Source of the DNA: Arenicola marina
Taxonomy: Eukaryota; Annelida; Polychaeta; Arenicolidae
Direction: 5' to 3'
Length of the DNA stretch: 64,000 nt
NCBI GenBank assembly: GCA_964019135.1
Contig: OZ025258.1
Span: 29,010,186 to 29,074,185 of the forward strand
The position numbers and the translations under genes were made by a program. Position 1 is the first letter of the stretch, and each line of letters opens with the position of its first letter. Below are positions 1 to 11,574 of this stretch, piece after piece. The notes beneath the pieces were generated by a model. That model worked only from the letters and a program-made list of their open reading frames with translations, made no database searches and was not told the origin of the DNA.

Positions 1-1114
1 GAGTTAACCATGTGGTCTCCCCCACCCCCCTCCCCCCCCCCTCCCCTCCTACCATCCTGCACGATCCGTCTTTTGTGACCGCTGAATGGTATTGCATTCT
101 CCCTTCGTTATGGTGTTGCATGAAGCATATTGAAAAAAAAACTTTCGTGGAAAAAAAACGTAATATTGATGTGGTGCATTACAGATATCTTTAACCATAA
201 CTTCTGATTGTTCTACTTAAGACGCCATTTTGACTTGTGGTGGCAAAAGCGGGCTCCTGGAAATGGTAAAAGCAGCGGAAACTGGATGGGTTTGTCACGA
301 GGGAATAATTGTCACTGTGTCTTCTGTAGTAAAGTGCTACGGGTGAGTAGATCCCGCCGTACAGAGGCGGCCAACAGTTGGTGTACACTTCTGTGCCAGC
401 CGAGAACTAATGATGGGCGTTGTTTACTGGTACTGTCTTCGTCATATAAAAGGGTACTTTGCAAAAGTGTCTCCATTTTGAATGTCGCTCCGAACAGCGG
501 ATGTGACGACATGTTACGAGTCGGCTGATGGAAGGTCAAGTGTGACGTACAAGGTGCTTGAAAGATCTGTTACTTTGTCCCTTGAAGATGAACGTATAAT
601 GTATATCGAAACTGTGTAAATAGAATTGGTGAGTCTTCTTTGTGCTACTTTGTGATTTACTTAAACAAGATTGATCATACTACACACACGCTGTTCGGCC
701 CGAGGAGCTGCACGACCGTATCTTCAGCCGTCGTAGCCGTCGCGCCACGTTAATAATTAACAACAGTTTTCGATGACGCCGTAGTATGTGGGTGTGACGT
801 GGTTACTCGTTGTGCTGCTGTGTACTTGGCGTTGTGACGTGTCGAGAGCGGCGGTCGGAGGGCTCCGGCGTCCAGGCTCCTGCGTCTTCATCACCCGCGG
901 ACCCGACCACCAAGTGACGGTAAAAAAGAAGCCACGGTTTCTTTTAAATGGGTCTTGACTTGTTACTCAGAGATGAAGATGCTTTGGCCAGCGATGGGCG
1001 ATGCCTGTGGTTATTGCAGGCAGAGTACGATTCACGGACTGTGAGCTTCCGGTGGGCTGAATGGTGGAGTCCAAAGGTGGAAATATTAAGAGGTCCACAT
1101 CGGGTGGATATTCT

Positions 1115-1310
1115 AAAGGGCGGACCCTTTAAAGTGTGCGATTTCCTAAGGGCTGACCCTTTAAAGTGTGAGGTATCCTAAGGGCTGACCCTTTAAAGTG
1201 TGAGGTATCCTAAGGGCGGACCCTTTAAAGTATGAGTTCTCCAAAGGGCTGACCCTTTAAAGTATGAGTTCTCCTAAGGGCTCCTAAGGGTGGACTTTCT
1301 TGAGATTTCA
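1115..1310 (+). repeat. Tandem repeat, ~37-bp unit
   Basis: About five to six imperfect units of roughly 37 bp, each with a core close to GGGCTGACCCTTTAAAG followed by TGTGAGGTATCCTAA or TATGAGTTCTCCTAA. The CTTTAAAG core is palindromic. No link to an exon boundary is visible. Confidence 0.8.
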
Positions 1311-3624
1311 CTTTGCGAAGGGCAGCTTTACCAAGGGGTGGAGATTTCCCACAGGGCCTATTTTTTGAAGGGCGGAGTTCCAAAGTGTAGGCTCTCCTAG
1401 GGAGGGGTGACGTCTAATAGAGCGTGGTGTTCGGCTGTTGTGAACCCACGCGGATCGTGAGTAAGTGATCTTACCCGTGGTGTTAGTCGGTGTGGTACTT
1501 TGCGTAGTGTGGAGTGGTCTCGCTGTAGCCCAGTGGTCCGCCTGATGCTAATGATCATAATTATTGTACCGGTAGTTCTATAACGTGGCCCGTGGTAACC
1601 TCTGTGGCCACCACTGGGTGCCGGGTGAGCGGCGGTCGGCTGCTGACTGGGGAATATCGACACTGGCGAGTGTGTATGTGGTACCTATAATCAACGTGTT
1701 GTAACGTATGTCGGTGTGCAACCAGCTTGTGCCTGCAGATCTGGCTGTGACGTCATTGCTTGCCAGTTGCTCCACCAGCCAATCACGACCCGGATTCGTG
1801 GCGCTGAGCGTGACCGCGCATGGTGTTTTGTCACGTGTCTTTAGCTACAGCCAATCTGATGCCGTTATAGTTCCGTACGCGGAGTTGTATTTAGGAAATA
1901 GTCTCATTCAGTTGTTCAATCTCTGGACCGCATCGAGACACTTGCGTCAGAGAAGCAAGCTTACAAAGTAGTCTGCGAGGGCCCTCCCTTCTCTCCACCG
2001 ATTTATGCTATTATATATATATCCACCAAGTTGTGTCTATTAACAAATACCAGATAACAGGCAGGTCGCGTTTGGTCGCAAGGGGAATATTCGTTAAAAT
2101 AATACTTTAATATATATCATCCCGCCATTCCTTCCCACAATTCAACACTCGATCCTGACCATGTATGGTATGCCACTCGTTTGATAACCGATCCTGGACT
2201 CCCGGGGATTACCCACCACACCTCCCCATCCCTACCTACCCCCGTGTTTGCCCCAAAGTGTAATGTATACTGGTGCTAATGCTGTTCGGCATTAACTTAC
2301 TTAGGGCTATAATATTACTGCCCTCCCTCCCTTCTAAAGTCACCGACTGGCTTTCAGTTTGGGCCGAGTTCTTTGTAATGATATATATATATGTATCTAC
2401 CTCCCAGGAGTAAAATGCTGCCAAATACAGCAAAAATATCAGTGGTCTTTGTATAGGTTCTCGAGGGGAGGCAGTTTGACTCTGGCGGTAATTATTAGCG
2501 AGAGGATGGTCGTAATTGTTACAATAATTATGAGGTTGGCTATGCCTATTATTTCCGCCGGCCTCACCCCTGCCAAGCAAATTCTGATGCTATCCTAAAA
2601 GTGAGCTTGAAGGGTCACGTGTGTTAAAACATGTGCCCTATAAAAATATTGTTGTGTGACGTCATCGTGCGTTCGGTCTTTGTTGTTTGTTATTACCAGT
2701 ATCAATATGATTTACGCAGTTACGCAGAATTTGTTTTCCCCCTCGTTTTGGCGGTTAGTGGGCCCCCACAGCTGTTGTTTGCAGGGCTGTGTATTGGTTG
2801 AGAGCCAGACGGTACAAGATACAAACAAAAACTGGTTATGATTTTATGTTGGTTTATCTGAGGTCTGACGATTTTTAGGGTCGTTACAGTAGCCATAGTA
2901 ACTACAGAAACCTTGGACACTGATATTATCCTGGGACTCGTTTCCTTCGCTTTCTTTATGACCGTTCGCGGAGTGAAGAATGAAGGGCTGCCACTATGCA
3001 TTCATTTCCCTAATGTAAATATATATCATGTACGCAATCTGCCGCCGTTATTTTATGCACCTGTTTCTTTAGATTTCTGCGTTGACAATATGTTGCGAAA
3101 ATTGCTGCCTATTCACATTTTGTATATAAAGCATCCTTCATTTAATACCTGTAGCGGCCGGTAGGTGTGTATTTGGCGGTGTTGTTGCGGAAATCTCACA
3201 TGCGCACACAATAGTCTGTAAAACTGACGCTTCCCTGCTATCTTAGAGAAAGAGTTTCAGTTGTAACTTTAGCTATGAGTTCTGAGCGTTCTTGACCAGA
3301 CAATTTACGACGCAATGGCGATCGCTTGTTAATATATATAATATACATATATGAGTGGTCACGTGGTTATCTTGTTCAATCTCCAGAGACGTGGGGTTAG
3401 TTTGCAGGACTGGTATAATTATATAACGCCCCCTCTCCTCCCAGTCTTTATGCTGCTCTGTTACACGTGTTACGACCCACCCACTATATATTAGCCTTCT
3501 GTCATAGGAAATGTAGGTGTAGGTTCTGTCGCATGGCTCAGGCCTTGTTTGCCTATATCGGGAAAATGAAAGAGTTTGGTAAGCCTCTGCCCCCAGCCCT
3601 AGGTACCTCCACCCTACCCCTCCA

Positions 3625-3890
3625 TCCAGTCGTATAAAAGCAGCCCTGTAAAGTTGCGATCACCAGTTCTGATTCCAGCCAGGATAGCGAACCTGGATTA
3701 GTATGAATTTTAACTCCCAGTTTTCGCCCGTGTGCTACATGCTAACACGAGTTAAACTGTTGTGTATCCTGGGGATAGTGTATTGTCATGGACTAGTGAA
3801 GCGATATGCTATCTTATATAAATATATGTATATGTATAAATATAACTTTCTCGTGTCGTATTCAGCACAGGTGTTAGGATCGGAGTGAGA
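3625..3890 (+). promoter_or_regulatory. TATA-box promoter candidate with short signal-peptide-like ORF
   Basis: CGTATAAAAGCAG near 3630 is a good TATA box. About 70 bp downstream, at 3703, an ATG opens a 61-codon frame whose first 30 residues have a hydrophobic core (LLCILGIVYC) after a basic residue, followed by a KR pair. This could be the first exon of a small secreted protein. I found no partner exon or homology, so chance is a real alternative. Confidence 0.25.
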
Positions 3891-4649
3891 CATTGCGTTT
3901 CCAAGAAGTAGTTGTTTTTCCTTATAAGAAGTTGATCGCTCGTCCATCGTTCATTTGGTCGATAGTGCTTATTGTACTTCCAGGCAGAACTTTAACCAAG
4001 TCAAGCATTCTAATTTAAGAGAATATTTACTATTTACTCATAGCTGTTGTGTATTAATTACCACAATTAGGTAATAAATGCATCAAGCTTCCGTTTATTG
4101 TGTTGCTTATTCTGCTTCGTTACTGTTGGTTTGCATGGTACGCCACTGCGGGTTTGGGGGGGCAAGGGGTATTTCCGTTTCTCGGGAACGGACTTTTCAT
4201 TTCAAAGTGAACTGGGAACGAGGAAAATAATTCTTCGTGGACTGGGAAGGAGATATTAGCCAACCGTCGTGATAAAGGCTTTTTATTGTTCGTGAACTGT
4301 GAATTTTAATAAATGTAAAAAACCGTGAATTGGGAAATCGCCAATTTATACCATGCACCCGCCCTTCCATTGTATACGGGGAGTTCTCCATTTAATTCAA
4401 CGAGACATGTGAATAAAGAAAATTATTCTGCTAAATACGGCACAGCTCGCAATAACGGTCTGAAGACAGGAAACCGAATCCACGGGAATGTCCGCAGTGG
4501 CGAGATAACAGGATATTTTGCGTAGCGAGAGTTCAGCCTTTGCACGGCAATGAAAGACTGCCAACGGCTTGGTTAGGGGGGGGGGCGGGTAATCTCTCAA
4601 TGCTCAGACACGATCGATTTGTGGAACGATGAACCTATCTGGCAGAACA

Positions 4650-5045
4650 GCCAGTCGCAGTGCCGAGATAGGGTTACCCTGGGCCCGAAATCGCCATAGT
4701 ATTTAGCAGTGCCGAGATGGGGTTACCCTCTGCCCGAAATCGCCATAGTATTCAGCAATGTCGAGATGGGGTTACCCTGGACCCGAAATCGCCATAGTAT
4801 TTAGCAGTGTCCAGATGGGGTTACCCTGGGCCCGAAATCGCCATAGTATTTAGAAGTGTCGAGATGGGGTTACCCTAGACCCGAAATCGCCATAGTATTT
4901 AGCAGTGTCCAGATGGGGTTACCCTGGGCCCGAAATCGCAATAGTATTTAGAAGTGTCGAGATGGGGTTACCCTAGACCCGAAATCGCCATAGTATTTAG
5001 CAGTGCCGAGATGGGGTTATCCTGGGCCCGAAGTCGCCATAGTAG
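4650..5045 (+). repeat. Minisatellite, 50-bp unit, ~8 copies
   Basis: About eight units of 49-51 bp. Each carries GAGATGGGGTTACCCTGG, then CCCGAAATCGCCATAGTATT. Units differ at a few positions, and two variants (GTGCCGAG/GTGTCGAG and GTCCAG) partly alternate, suggesting higher-order duplication. The array is not next to a recognisable exon. Confidence 0.9.
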
Positions 5046-5339
5046 ATTGGCAGGAAGACTGGAGAGATCGGAATATACCAAAAGTTTCGCCCGCTCCTGT
5101 AATCGAGATATTAGCGGTAGTCGGAACTAGTTCATAGCAAACTTGTTTCGAATAGCTAGATGTGAGAACTGGGGAATGGATTCACATAAGTATTTTATGC
5201 CTTAAAAAGGTTTGTGTATACATAGTGCATTACGAAAGCTAGTTCAGACAGTTTTTTTTTTCAGGGCATGGCCTCTTTCGTCTGATTTAAAAAAGAAACA
5301 ACAAAAATTATTTCCCGCATAAATGAGAAACAAGAAAAC

Positions 5340-8300
5340 TAGGACAGGTTTTCTGTTTATTTTATTTGCATTTAATTAGAAGCAGCCAAAGACAAGTACA
5401 TCAGTGACATCAGTGTCCCTCAGTCCGCCGTTGAACAGGGTGGGGTATCTGCTTTGAGTCACATGAGGAACAGCCGCCTGGAAACAATACAAAATATCGT
5501 AATCTACTCTTAAAAAGTATCAATAGTTCGACCGACAAACAAGTGAATACCCATGGCATAAATTAAATTGAATGGCAAAATACGGAAAGTCGTATGTAAA
5601 CAATAAAGAGAACATGAACCTGTCTAGACAGGCCACGGCTTTAATGCAATTGATACAAAAACATGTAAACACTAAAAAGTAGTCCTCTTATATGTACAGT
5701 TATTTGGGAGATCTAAGCTTTGGTGGTAATTATCTGTTCTAAATAGTTCCAAGTTATAAAAGGTGTGTCATCACATAATAGCAGCTCCTGGCAGCATCCT
5801 CCCCACAAGGAGCGGCAAGCATTTCTCAAACAGAACCAACCAAGGGGCTAAACGGCTGTAACTTGGGATGAATCATTTACTCTTAATGGTCTGCCTTGGG
5901 TTTTAATCACAGATATTTTGTAAACGTTTTTTCTGTCTTTTTAGTGCATTTCATTTGTAACCTACCTGGCTCCAGAGGAGGTACATTCTACAACTTGAGC
6001 TTTGTACGCTTCCAGTGACGCCTCTTGGCATTGTATCTGTACAGAGATAATAAAACATTAACATGAATGAAGGAGTCCAGTAACAGATCAAAGCCAACAG
6101 AGGCGCTTTATACTAAATTGAACAACAAGTTTACTACACTTCTTAAAAAAGAAACATTTATTCACTACCATGGCCTTACATCAATATATTGTTTTCTATC
6201 TGTTTGATGTGTATTATGTTATTGTGGGCCAACTGACAGATTTGGGGAAATATATCCAGTAACCCGTGGAAATTATGAATCTTACAATACTATATGGGTC
6301 CAAAGTGAAAGACACACAAATGAGCATTATTCTTACAGCACTCCTGTAAGGAATTGGCAACACAACAATGAATAATGTACATTTTCGTAAGCTTCTTTAA
6401 TTTGAGGATACCATAAGTATATAGGAGGGAATAATTAACTATATATCATATTACTACCTGATAGTGTTGCCAGTCTTCATGCGCACCCACTGAGGGATGG
6501 GTCTGTTCTGCTTCATCTTCTTGGCCAACTTGGTCTTGATGCGGAAGCTCTTGTGGGCCGCCTACAACAAACATATCATGCTTACCCCTTTGCCTATGTG
6601 TCACATTCATGTCATAAATAGTAGAATTCATGTCAAGCTGCACACATGTACAAGCTGGAGTTAACTCTAAAGGAATAATTGATTAGAACAGAATATTTAT
6701 CACTATTCAAATGTTCTTACCAAGAGATGTATAACATCAAAGTTGCTTTCTTTATATGCAATACAAAATCAAGACCATAAAGTCTGAGTTAATTTGCCCC
6801 CCAAAACCATATCTGAACTTTTGTGTGCAAAATCATGCATGATCATGATGATGGTTAGCCTGTGCAATGTTTTCTAGGAAAAACCTTGGCGCAAGTGCCC
6901 CCAGGCAAGCCCGCTTCTCTAGGGGCACAACGGTAACAATGTTAAAATCCTTTGACATTAGTAGGGAATCGACTGTAGCTTTTATTATAATGTGTGCTCG
7001 AACAATCATAGTGTTTACATATTCTATATACCTTGTTCTATCATCTGACATCAATAAAGTGTGTCAACACTAGATTGTTTCGGTTATATTTTCGCGAAGA
7101 AATGTTAGACCACACAACTGTTCCCGACCAGCCATCCGCCATATTTGTTTTTGGCAGATGCCGGTACCTGTGAATGCGACTTGGTTCCTCCTCTCCGTTA
7201 TCATATGACTCTCTGCTAGAGGGCCTTGTCAGTCGCTCACTTTGAACTTAAGGATAACAGCAGCGCCCTCTGTTACAGGTAATTGATTGTTACAAAGTTT
7301 AGGACCCAGGCTACAAATGGTTCAAATGGTGGCAGGATTCACCAGGTAGCGCTGCATATACATGGCGGTTGGTAGGGAAAAGTCGCATAATAAAATATAA
7401 TAAAATAATATCTAATAATATAATAAAAGCTAGTCAATTCCCTACTAACGTCGAAGGATTTTAACATTGTTACCATTATGCCCCTAGAGAAGCATGCTTG
7501 CCTGGGGGTACTTGCGCCAAGGAAAAACCCTATTCTATTAATTCTGAGATTTGGGGCCAGATAGTGGTGACAACTAAACATTGACCAACACCAACAATTT
7601 ATGCTATCACAGAGTTCTCACAGAGTGCTACAATCTCATTCACTATATCACAGACTGACACGAGATACTCCGCGTTACATCTACGCAGGTTTACTGTGAC
7701 CTTTTTTCTGGTCATGCACATCGAACCATTTCCGTCATCCGACATTTGTTTTCAATCAGCCAGGCAGGTTGAAGGTATTTTTTGGGTGGCAAGAATATAG
7801 ACTAAATCGGTACATATGCAAGCAAAAATTAGATTAGTCATTTAATTAAAGATAACTTTATCAAGATATGAAGTTAAAAAGGCGAGACATTGTGAAACGA
7901 ACGAGCGCTTTGCCCCGAACTGCCGAACTTGGCATTTTGGTGTGTGTGTGGTTGCATCTATGACCCGGAGGAGAGTCTGCGGCTACAACATCACTAACAT
8001 TCCTGATGTCATGGCAGATCACATGCATTGCAGTTTACATATTCACAATTGTCGCAATACGGGCGTCCTGGTAACCCTACCGATTCATACAACTTAAACA
8101 TCAACTTTAAAGCAACATTTATCAGAGTTCTAACAACCAAACGTGCCAAAGCAGAGCAGCTACAGATGGCACAGTGGAATTAGCACTCATAATATCAGTT
8201 GACATCGAAGACATAGAAGGGGATGGCCTATTTAAATAAGACTCTGGCATTAAAGTAAAACTACTTGAACCCGTATCATCTGATATTTTCGCAATATGTG

Positions 8301-8385
8301 TGGGGTAAATAGCTTTACAATTATATTTTTTACTCTACCATTTCGGCCAATGTTTCTGTCCCCAAGACACAACCGGAAAAGGAAG
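5340..8385 (-). CDS. RPL39: Ribosomal protein eL39 (RPL39), complete gene
   Basis: Structural protein of the large cytosolic ribosomal subunit, in the exit-tunnel region. Reading the minus strand: exon 1 from about 8385 to 8339 ends exactly after ATG (8341-8339); exon 2 is 6561-6458; exon 3 is 6036-5966 with stop TAG at 5990-5988; exon 4 (5477 to about 5340) is only 3' UTR. The product is 51 residues, the family length. It runs [19 protein letters not shown], through [16 protein letters not shown], to [16 protein letters not shown]. All junctions are GT-AG and phases match. I chose exon 1 because it ends ATG|GT and lies 44 nt behind a pyrimidine-rich start typical of ribosomal protein genes; another ATG|GT at about 7724 has no such tract. 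The last intron begins 22 nt after the stop, too close to trigger nonsense-mediated decay. Confidence 0.95.
5356..5366 (-). promoter_or_regulatory. RPL39: RPL39 polyadenylation signal
   Basis: Two overlapping AATAAA hexamers on the minus strand at the end of the last exon (TTTATT on the plus strand at 5356-5361 and 5361-5366). Confidence 0.7.
6886..7520. mobile_element. Mutator-type MITE, long TIRs, 9-bp target duplication
   Basis: A 635-bp element in RPL39 intron 1. Its ends are TTGGCGCAAG and CTTGCGCCAA, extending to inverted repeats of about 100 bp (6886-6985 against 7420-7520) with a few mismatches. It is flanked on both sides by the identical 9-mer GGAAAAACC (6877-6885 and 7521-7529). 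Long TIRs plus a 9-bp target duplication are typical of Mutator-like elements. No transposase frame lies inside, so it is non-autonomous. Related sequence occurs at 34865-35228 and 14385-14500. Confidence 0.85.
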
Positions 8386-8390
8386 TTCAA
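8372..8390 (-). promoter_or_regulatory. RPL39: RPL39 transcription start with 5'TOP tract
   Basis: On the minus strand CTTCCTTTTCCGG runs down from about 8385 and is followed 31 nt later by the ATG. A C followed by an unbroken pyrimidine run is the 5'TOP signature of translational control in ribosomal protein mRNAs. The TTCCGG at its end also resembles an ETS site. The start position is inferred. Confidence 0.65.
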
Positions 8391-8599
8391 AACCTGTGGG
8401 ATCTGTCTTAATACCGAAAATCTCAAAAAGAGTCTAGCTATTGATAATAGGAAGACAAAAAACAAACTCAGTGACTTGAGTTAATGTTCATCCAGGCTGT
8501 TCATATACCCAAACAATTATAGTGGTCGTCATTAGTATAAGAATATAGAAGCCTTAGCCGTTACGGCTGCACTGCGCCGCCGGCGCCGGCGTCTCCGTG

Positions 8600-9715
8600 G
8601 CCGAACTTGAACGTCGTCTCAAAATTAACATTATAACAACGTTGTTACGACGTTTGTCGCAAACATTAAACTAATTTTTTCCAGCCTATATTCCACAAAT
8701 AAAAACCTTTGGCATTTGTAATGACTAATAAAAATTGGTGTAGCAGTTATTATAAATACAAAATGGTGAGAAGTCAGGAGTGGACGTTTCACAACGTTAA
8801 GACAACGTTCATGAAAACAATATGTAATTGATTCAGTGTCTGACAGTCACGCTTCTAATAAATTCATCATATAAGCAATTTTTTCTCACTGAAGGTATAA
8901 TTTTCATACTGAATTGAACGTTTACTACAACGTGTATACCACGTTGCGGAACGATTTTCGAATTTTCCTGGTTTTCTGGCCCTGCTGCTGTATGCGCAGT
9001 GGTACCCACTTAATGAACCGGTAAGCATAACTCGGCAGCTCCGTCACCGCCGGACCGTTGATCCATTGCGTGCACAAGAATTTTGGTTTTGTGTCGCCAG
9101 TAGCTGGTAGCTACATATTATGCAAGGTATATACATAAGCTTAATAAAATCGATATGTCTTAAAAAGGAATTTTGCGATTTACATGATTGACGATAATGA
9201 TGTTATAAATGTATTAGACTGGCTTGCTCAGACGTCTGTGGCAGAGTGTAGACTACGTGGCGTAATCTGATATGGCCCCCACTCGATAGCGAGTAGAAAA
9301 GCATCAGAAGTGAGTAACTGGAATTTTATTGGTTCCCCGCCATGAGTTATCTTTGTTATGTATACTGATTAAAGGCTTTATGTTATTTAGACTCAGAAGA
9401 AGACTACAGCAGCGGTCACTCAGTCAGCCGAGAGCTCCGAGGAAAGCAAAGGCATTCCTTCAGGCTGTCAACGTTGCTAATTAATAAATCTTATGAAAGT
9501 CCATGATGTCTTGTTGGATTTCAATTTCACCTTGCTCGAAACTGGTTGTACGAATGTTTAAAAAATGTTGTCTGACAACGTTATCTAAAAACGTTCGGCT
9601 AACGTAAAAAAAAACATACATTTTGACGTGGTCGCAACGTTGCACGGGAACAACGTTATCGCAACCAAAGAAAATAACGTTGTTTCAACGTTGTCATGAC
9701 GTTCACCTGTTTGCT
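8600..9715. mobile_element. AACGTT-rich non-autonomous DNA element, approximate limits
   Basis: Clusters of ACAACGTTG-like motifs occur at 8606-8660, 8785-8815, 8925-8950 and, densely, 9545-9710, with AT-rich DNA between. The right edge ends GTTCACCTGTTTGCTGGGA. Such sub-terminal motif clusters in both orientations are common at the ends of DNA transposons. No transposase was found and neither edge is proven, so family and limits are uncertain. Confidence 0.4.
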
Positions 9716-9849
9716 GGGAACATCCTGCATTTGCAAAGGCGGACTGAACGCGGATATTTTATACTGAGTGAGCAGCCAGGATTGCATGTGTGATATCTCT
9801 CAGCACCGCCCTCCGTCGACCCCTCCAAGGACCTACATATGTATACGGG

Positions 9850-9990
9850 GATCAAGGGTCATGCACAAACTGACCAGGAATATTTTGGCACCCGCCATGG
9901 CTCGGACGCGAACCACCGACCTCTCCCTTTCCAAGATGTTCGGAGCGAAACGTCAAACGCGATGCACCAAACGAATAATCCTGTTGGCGC
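9850..9990 (-). mobile_element. tRNA-derived SINE fragment
   Basis: The minus strand carries GGTCGGTGGTTCGCGTCCGA, which matches the RNA polymerase III B box (GGTTCGNNNCC) and resembles the B box region of the SINE at 26870-27125. The A-box half is poorly preserved. A long T run follows at about 9996. Confidence 0.4.
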
Positions 9991-10816
9991 AGGTTGTTTT
10001 TTTTTTTTTTTTGGTTATTTATGTTGTACCGGACTGGTACATGTACCGAGAAACCACACATGGACCGGTTTAGCTATGTTTAACTTCGTCTGAAGGTACA
10101 TATGTCTGAAGTGCCAAGCCTGTTCCTGAGCTGGACAAGTATTTTCAAGTACGATATTTATCTAATGTCAACCAAAACAAGGTCCGATTAAGACTTACAT
10201 CTCTCCTGTTCTTTTCTTTCATGCTTTTTTTTTTTTGTTCCATGCGACCTTTGGGTGAATTTTAAGATATTGGTGTCACCGGCGCAATTCGGTAATTAGA
10301 CATACTTACAAGTGTGAAATACGTCATAAACCAGTGTGTACACAAGTCTCCTGTGAAACTGTGTCGATAGTCCATGTCCATGAAGTCAAAATCCAAATTT
10401 ACAAATAATTCTGAGCTACATTTTTCACGTAAACAGAACTGACACAGAACATATGAAACCACAAATACTTTAATGTGCATCGTGCAAAATGACAACCACG
10501 TTCAGGCAAGTTCAAATTCCAGTTCTGTCTAATCCGAGTGCACTCACTGACTCGTCTCCACTCGGCCCTAGCCTAGGCCTATTTTGTAATTGACACCGAG
10601 TTGACAAGGGCAATGTTAGTGACACAGTGAGTGACAGTGTCACTGTGTCAGTCTGTCATTGTGTGTGTTAGCCTGAAAATCAGACGTTAATGTCGTGACA
10701 GTCTGAAGGATCGACACCAACGTCTGAAACCATAGGCCTTGGGCGCTGTTCACAAAACCTATTTGACCACCTTGACTAAAGCCCTCACATGGCAGCTTCC
10801 AGAAAATTGATATTTT

Positions 10817-10956
10817 TGTTGCTGTTACGTCACAGTTCTCGTCGATCTCCCGGCAGATGGAGCTCGTTCCTCGCATCACAATTTTTCCTAAGACTATGGC
10901 GTAAGCGTAACGCCCTCTGCCGGGAGTTCGACGAGAACTGTGACGTAACAGCAACA
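10817..10956. mobile_element. 140-bp foldback MITE
   Basis: A near-perfect hairpin. The left arm TGTTGCTGTTACGTCACAG and its continuation to about 10862 is the reverse complement of the right arm ending at 10956, with only two or three mismatches over about 43 bp; the loop is about 50 bp. High arm identity suggests recent origin. No clear target duplication was seen and the superfamily is unassigned. Confidence 0.8.
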
Positions 10957-11574
10957 TAGCCGCGAGGAGAAGTTGTACAATATTGTTGTTGGAAAGTTTT
11001 GCCAGTACGAAAAGTGATCACATTTGTGTGTATTCAATCACTTTGCCCTCGGAACTATAAAGGTATGAAGAACAACTTGACACATCGATAAGGACCGTTT
11101 ATGTGTGTACTATTCTGTAATCGCCGCCCGAAGAGTGCACATTTTTTAATCACCGCTAAATTTGAATGTTTACTTCATGGCGTTCCGGCCCATTCCCCAG
11201 AGCGGATAGGCCAGGGAGGGGTATGCAACAGGGCTACGTTTGCCACATCGCAGCTGAAACGGTGATGTTTAGCAGGTTTCTGAATTTATAGAATGAAACA
11301 ATCAAGTTTTCTGCAAATTTTGATATAAATTTCGCTTTGGCTTAGTTTTGGCAGGAAAGAGATTGATATGCAACTTTAATTTCTTTGTTCATTATTAGTC
11401 ATCTGCACTAAGCCCAGCCTCTGATGGTCTATAATTGTGAGAACCCTCTTTGATAGCAAACAGGCGATGGCAACTAGATGTTTTGCGCTGTTTCGCATGC
11501 CCTATACCATACAGAGGATCACCATCTGATGCTGCCTTTTCCCTTAGTTCCCAATCATTTCTGTCTCCTGGGGG

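Larger units (their letters stand above)
1..5339. other. Gene-free region left of RPL39
   Basis: I recognise no protein gene here. Open frames are short and resemble no family I know. The stretch holds a pyrimidine-rich start (20-50), a TATA-like box at about 443, a repeat at 1115-1310, a TATA-like box at about 2639 followed by a TGACGTCA site at about 2657, a TATA-like box at about 3633, and a 50-bp tandem repeat at 4650-5045. Non-coding exons of a gene outside the window cannot be excluded. Confidence 0.5.

Noticed and set aside
7720-7735. Alternative RPL39 first exon ending ATG|GT
   Set aside because: Phase is right but there is no pyrimidine start tract; the site at 8339 has one at the expected distance.
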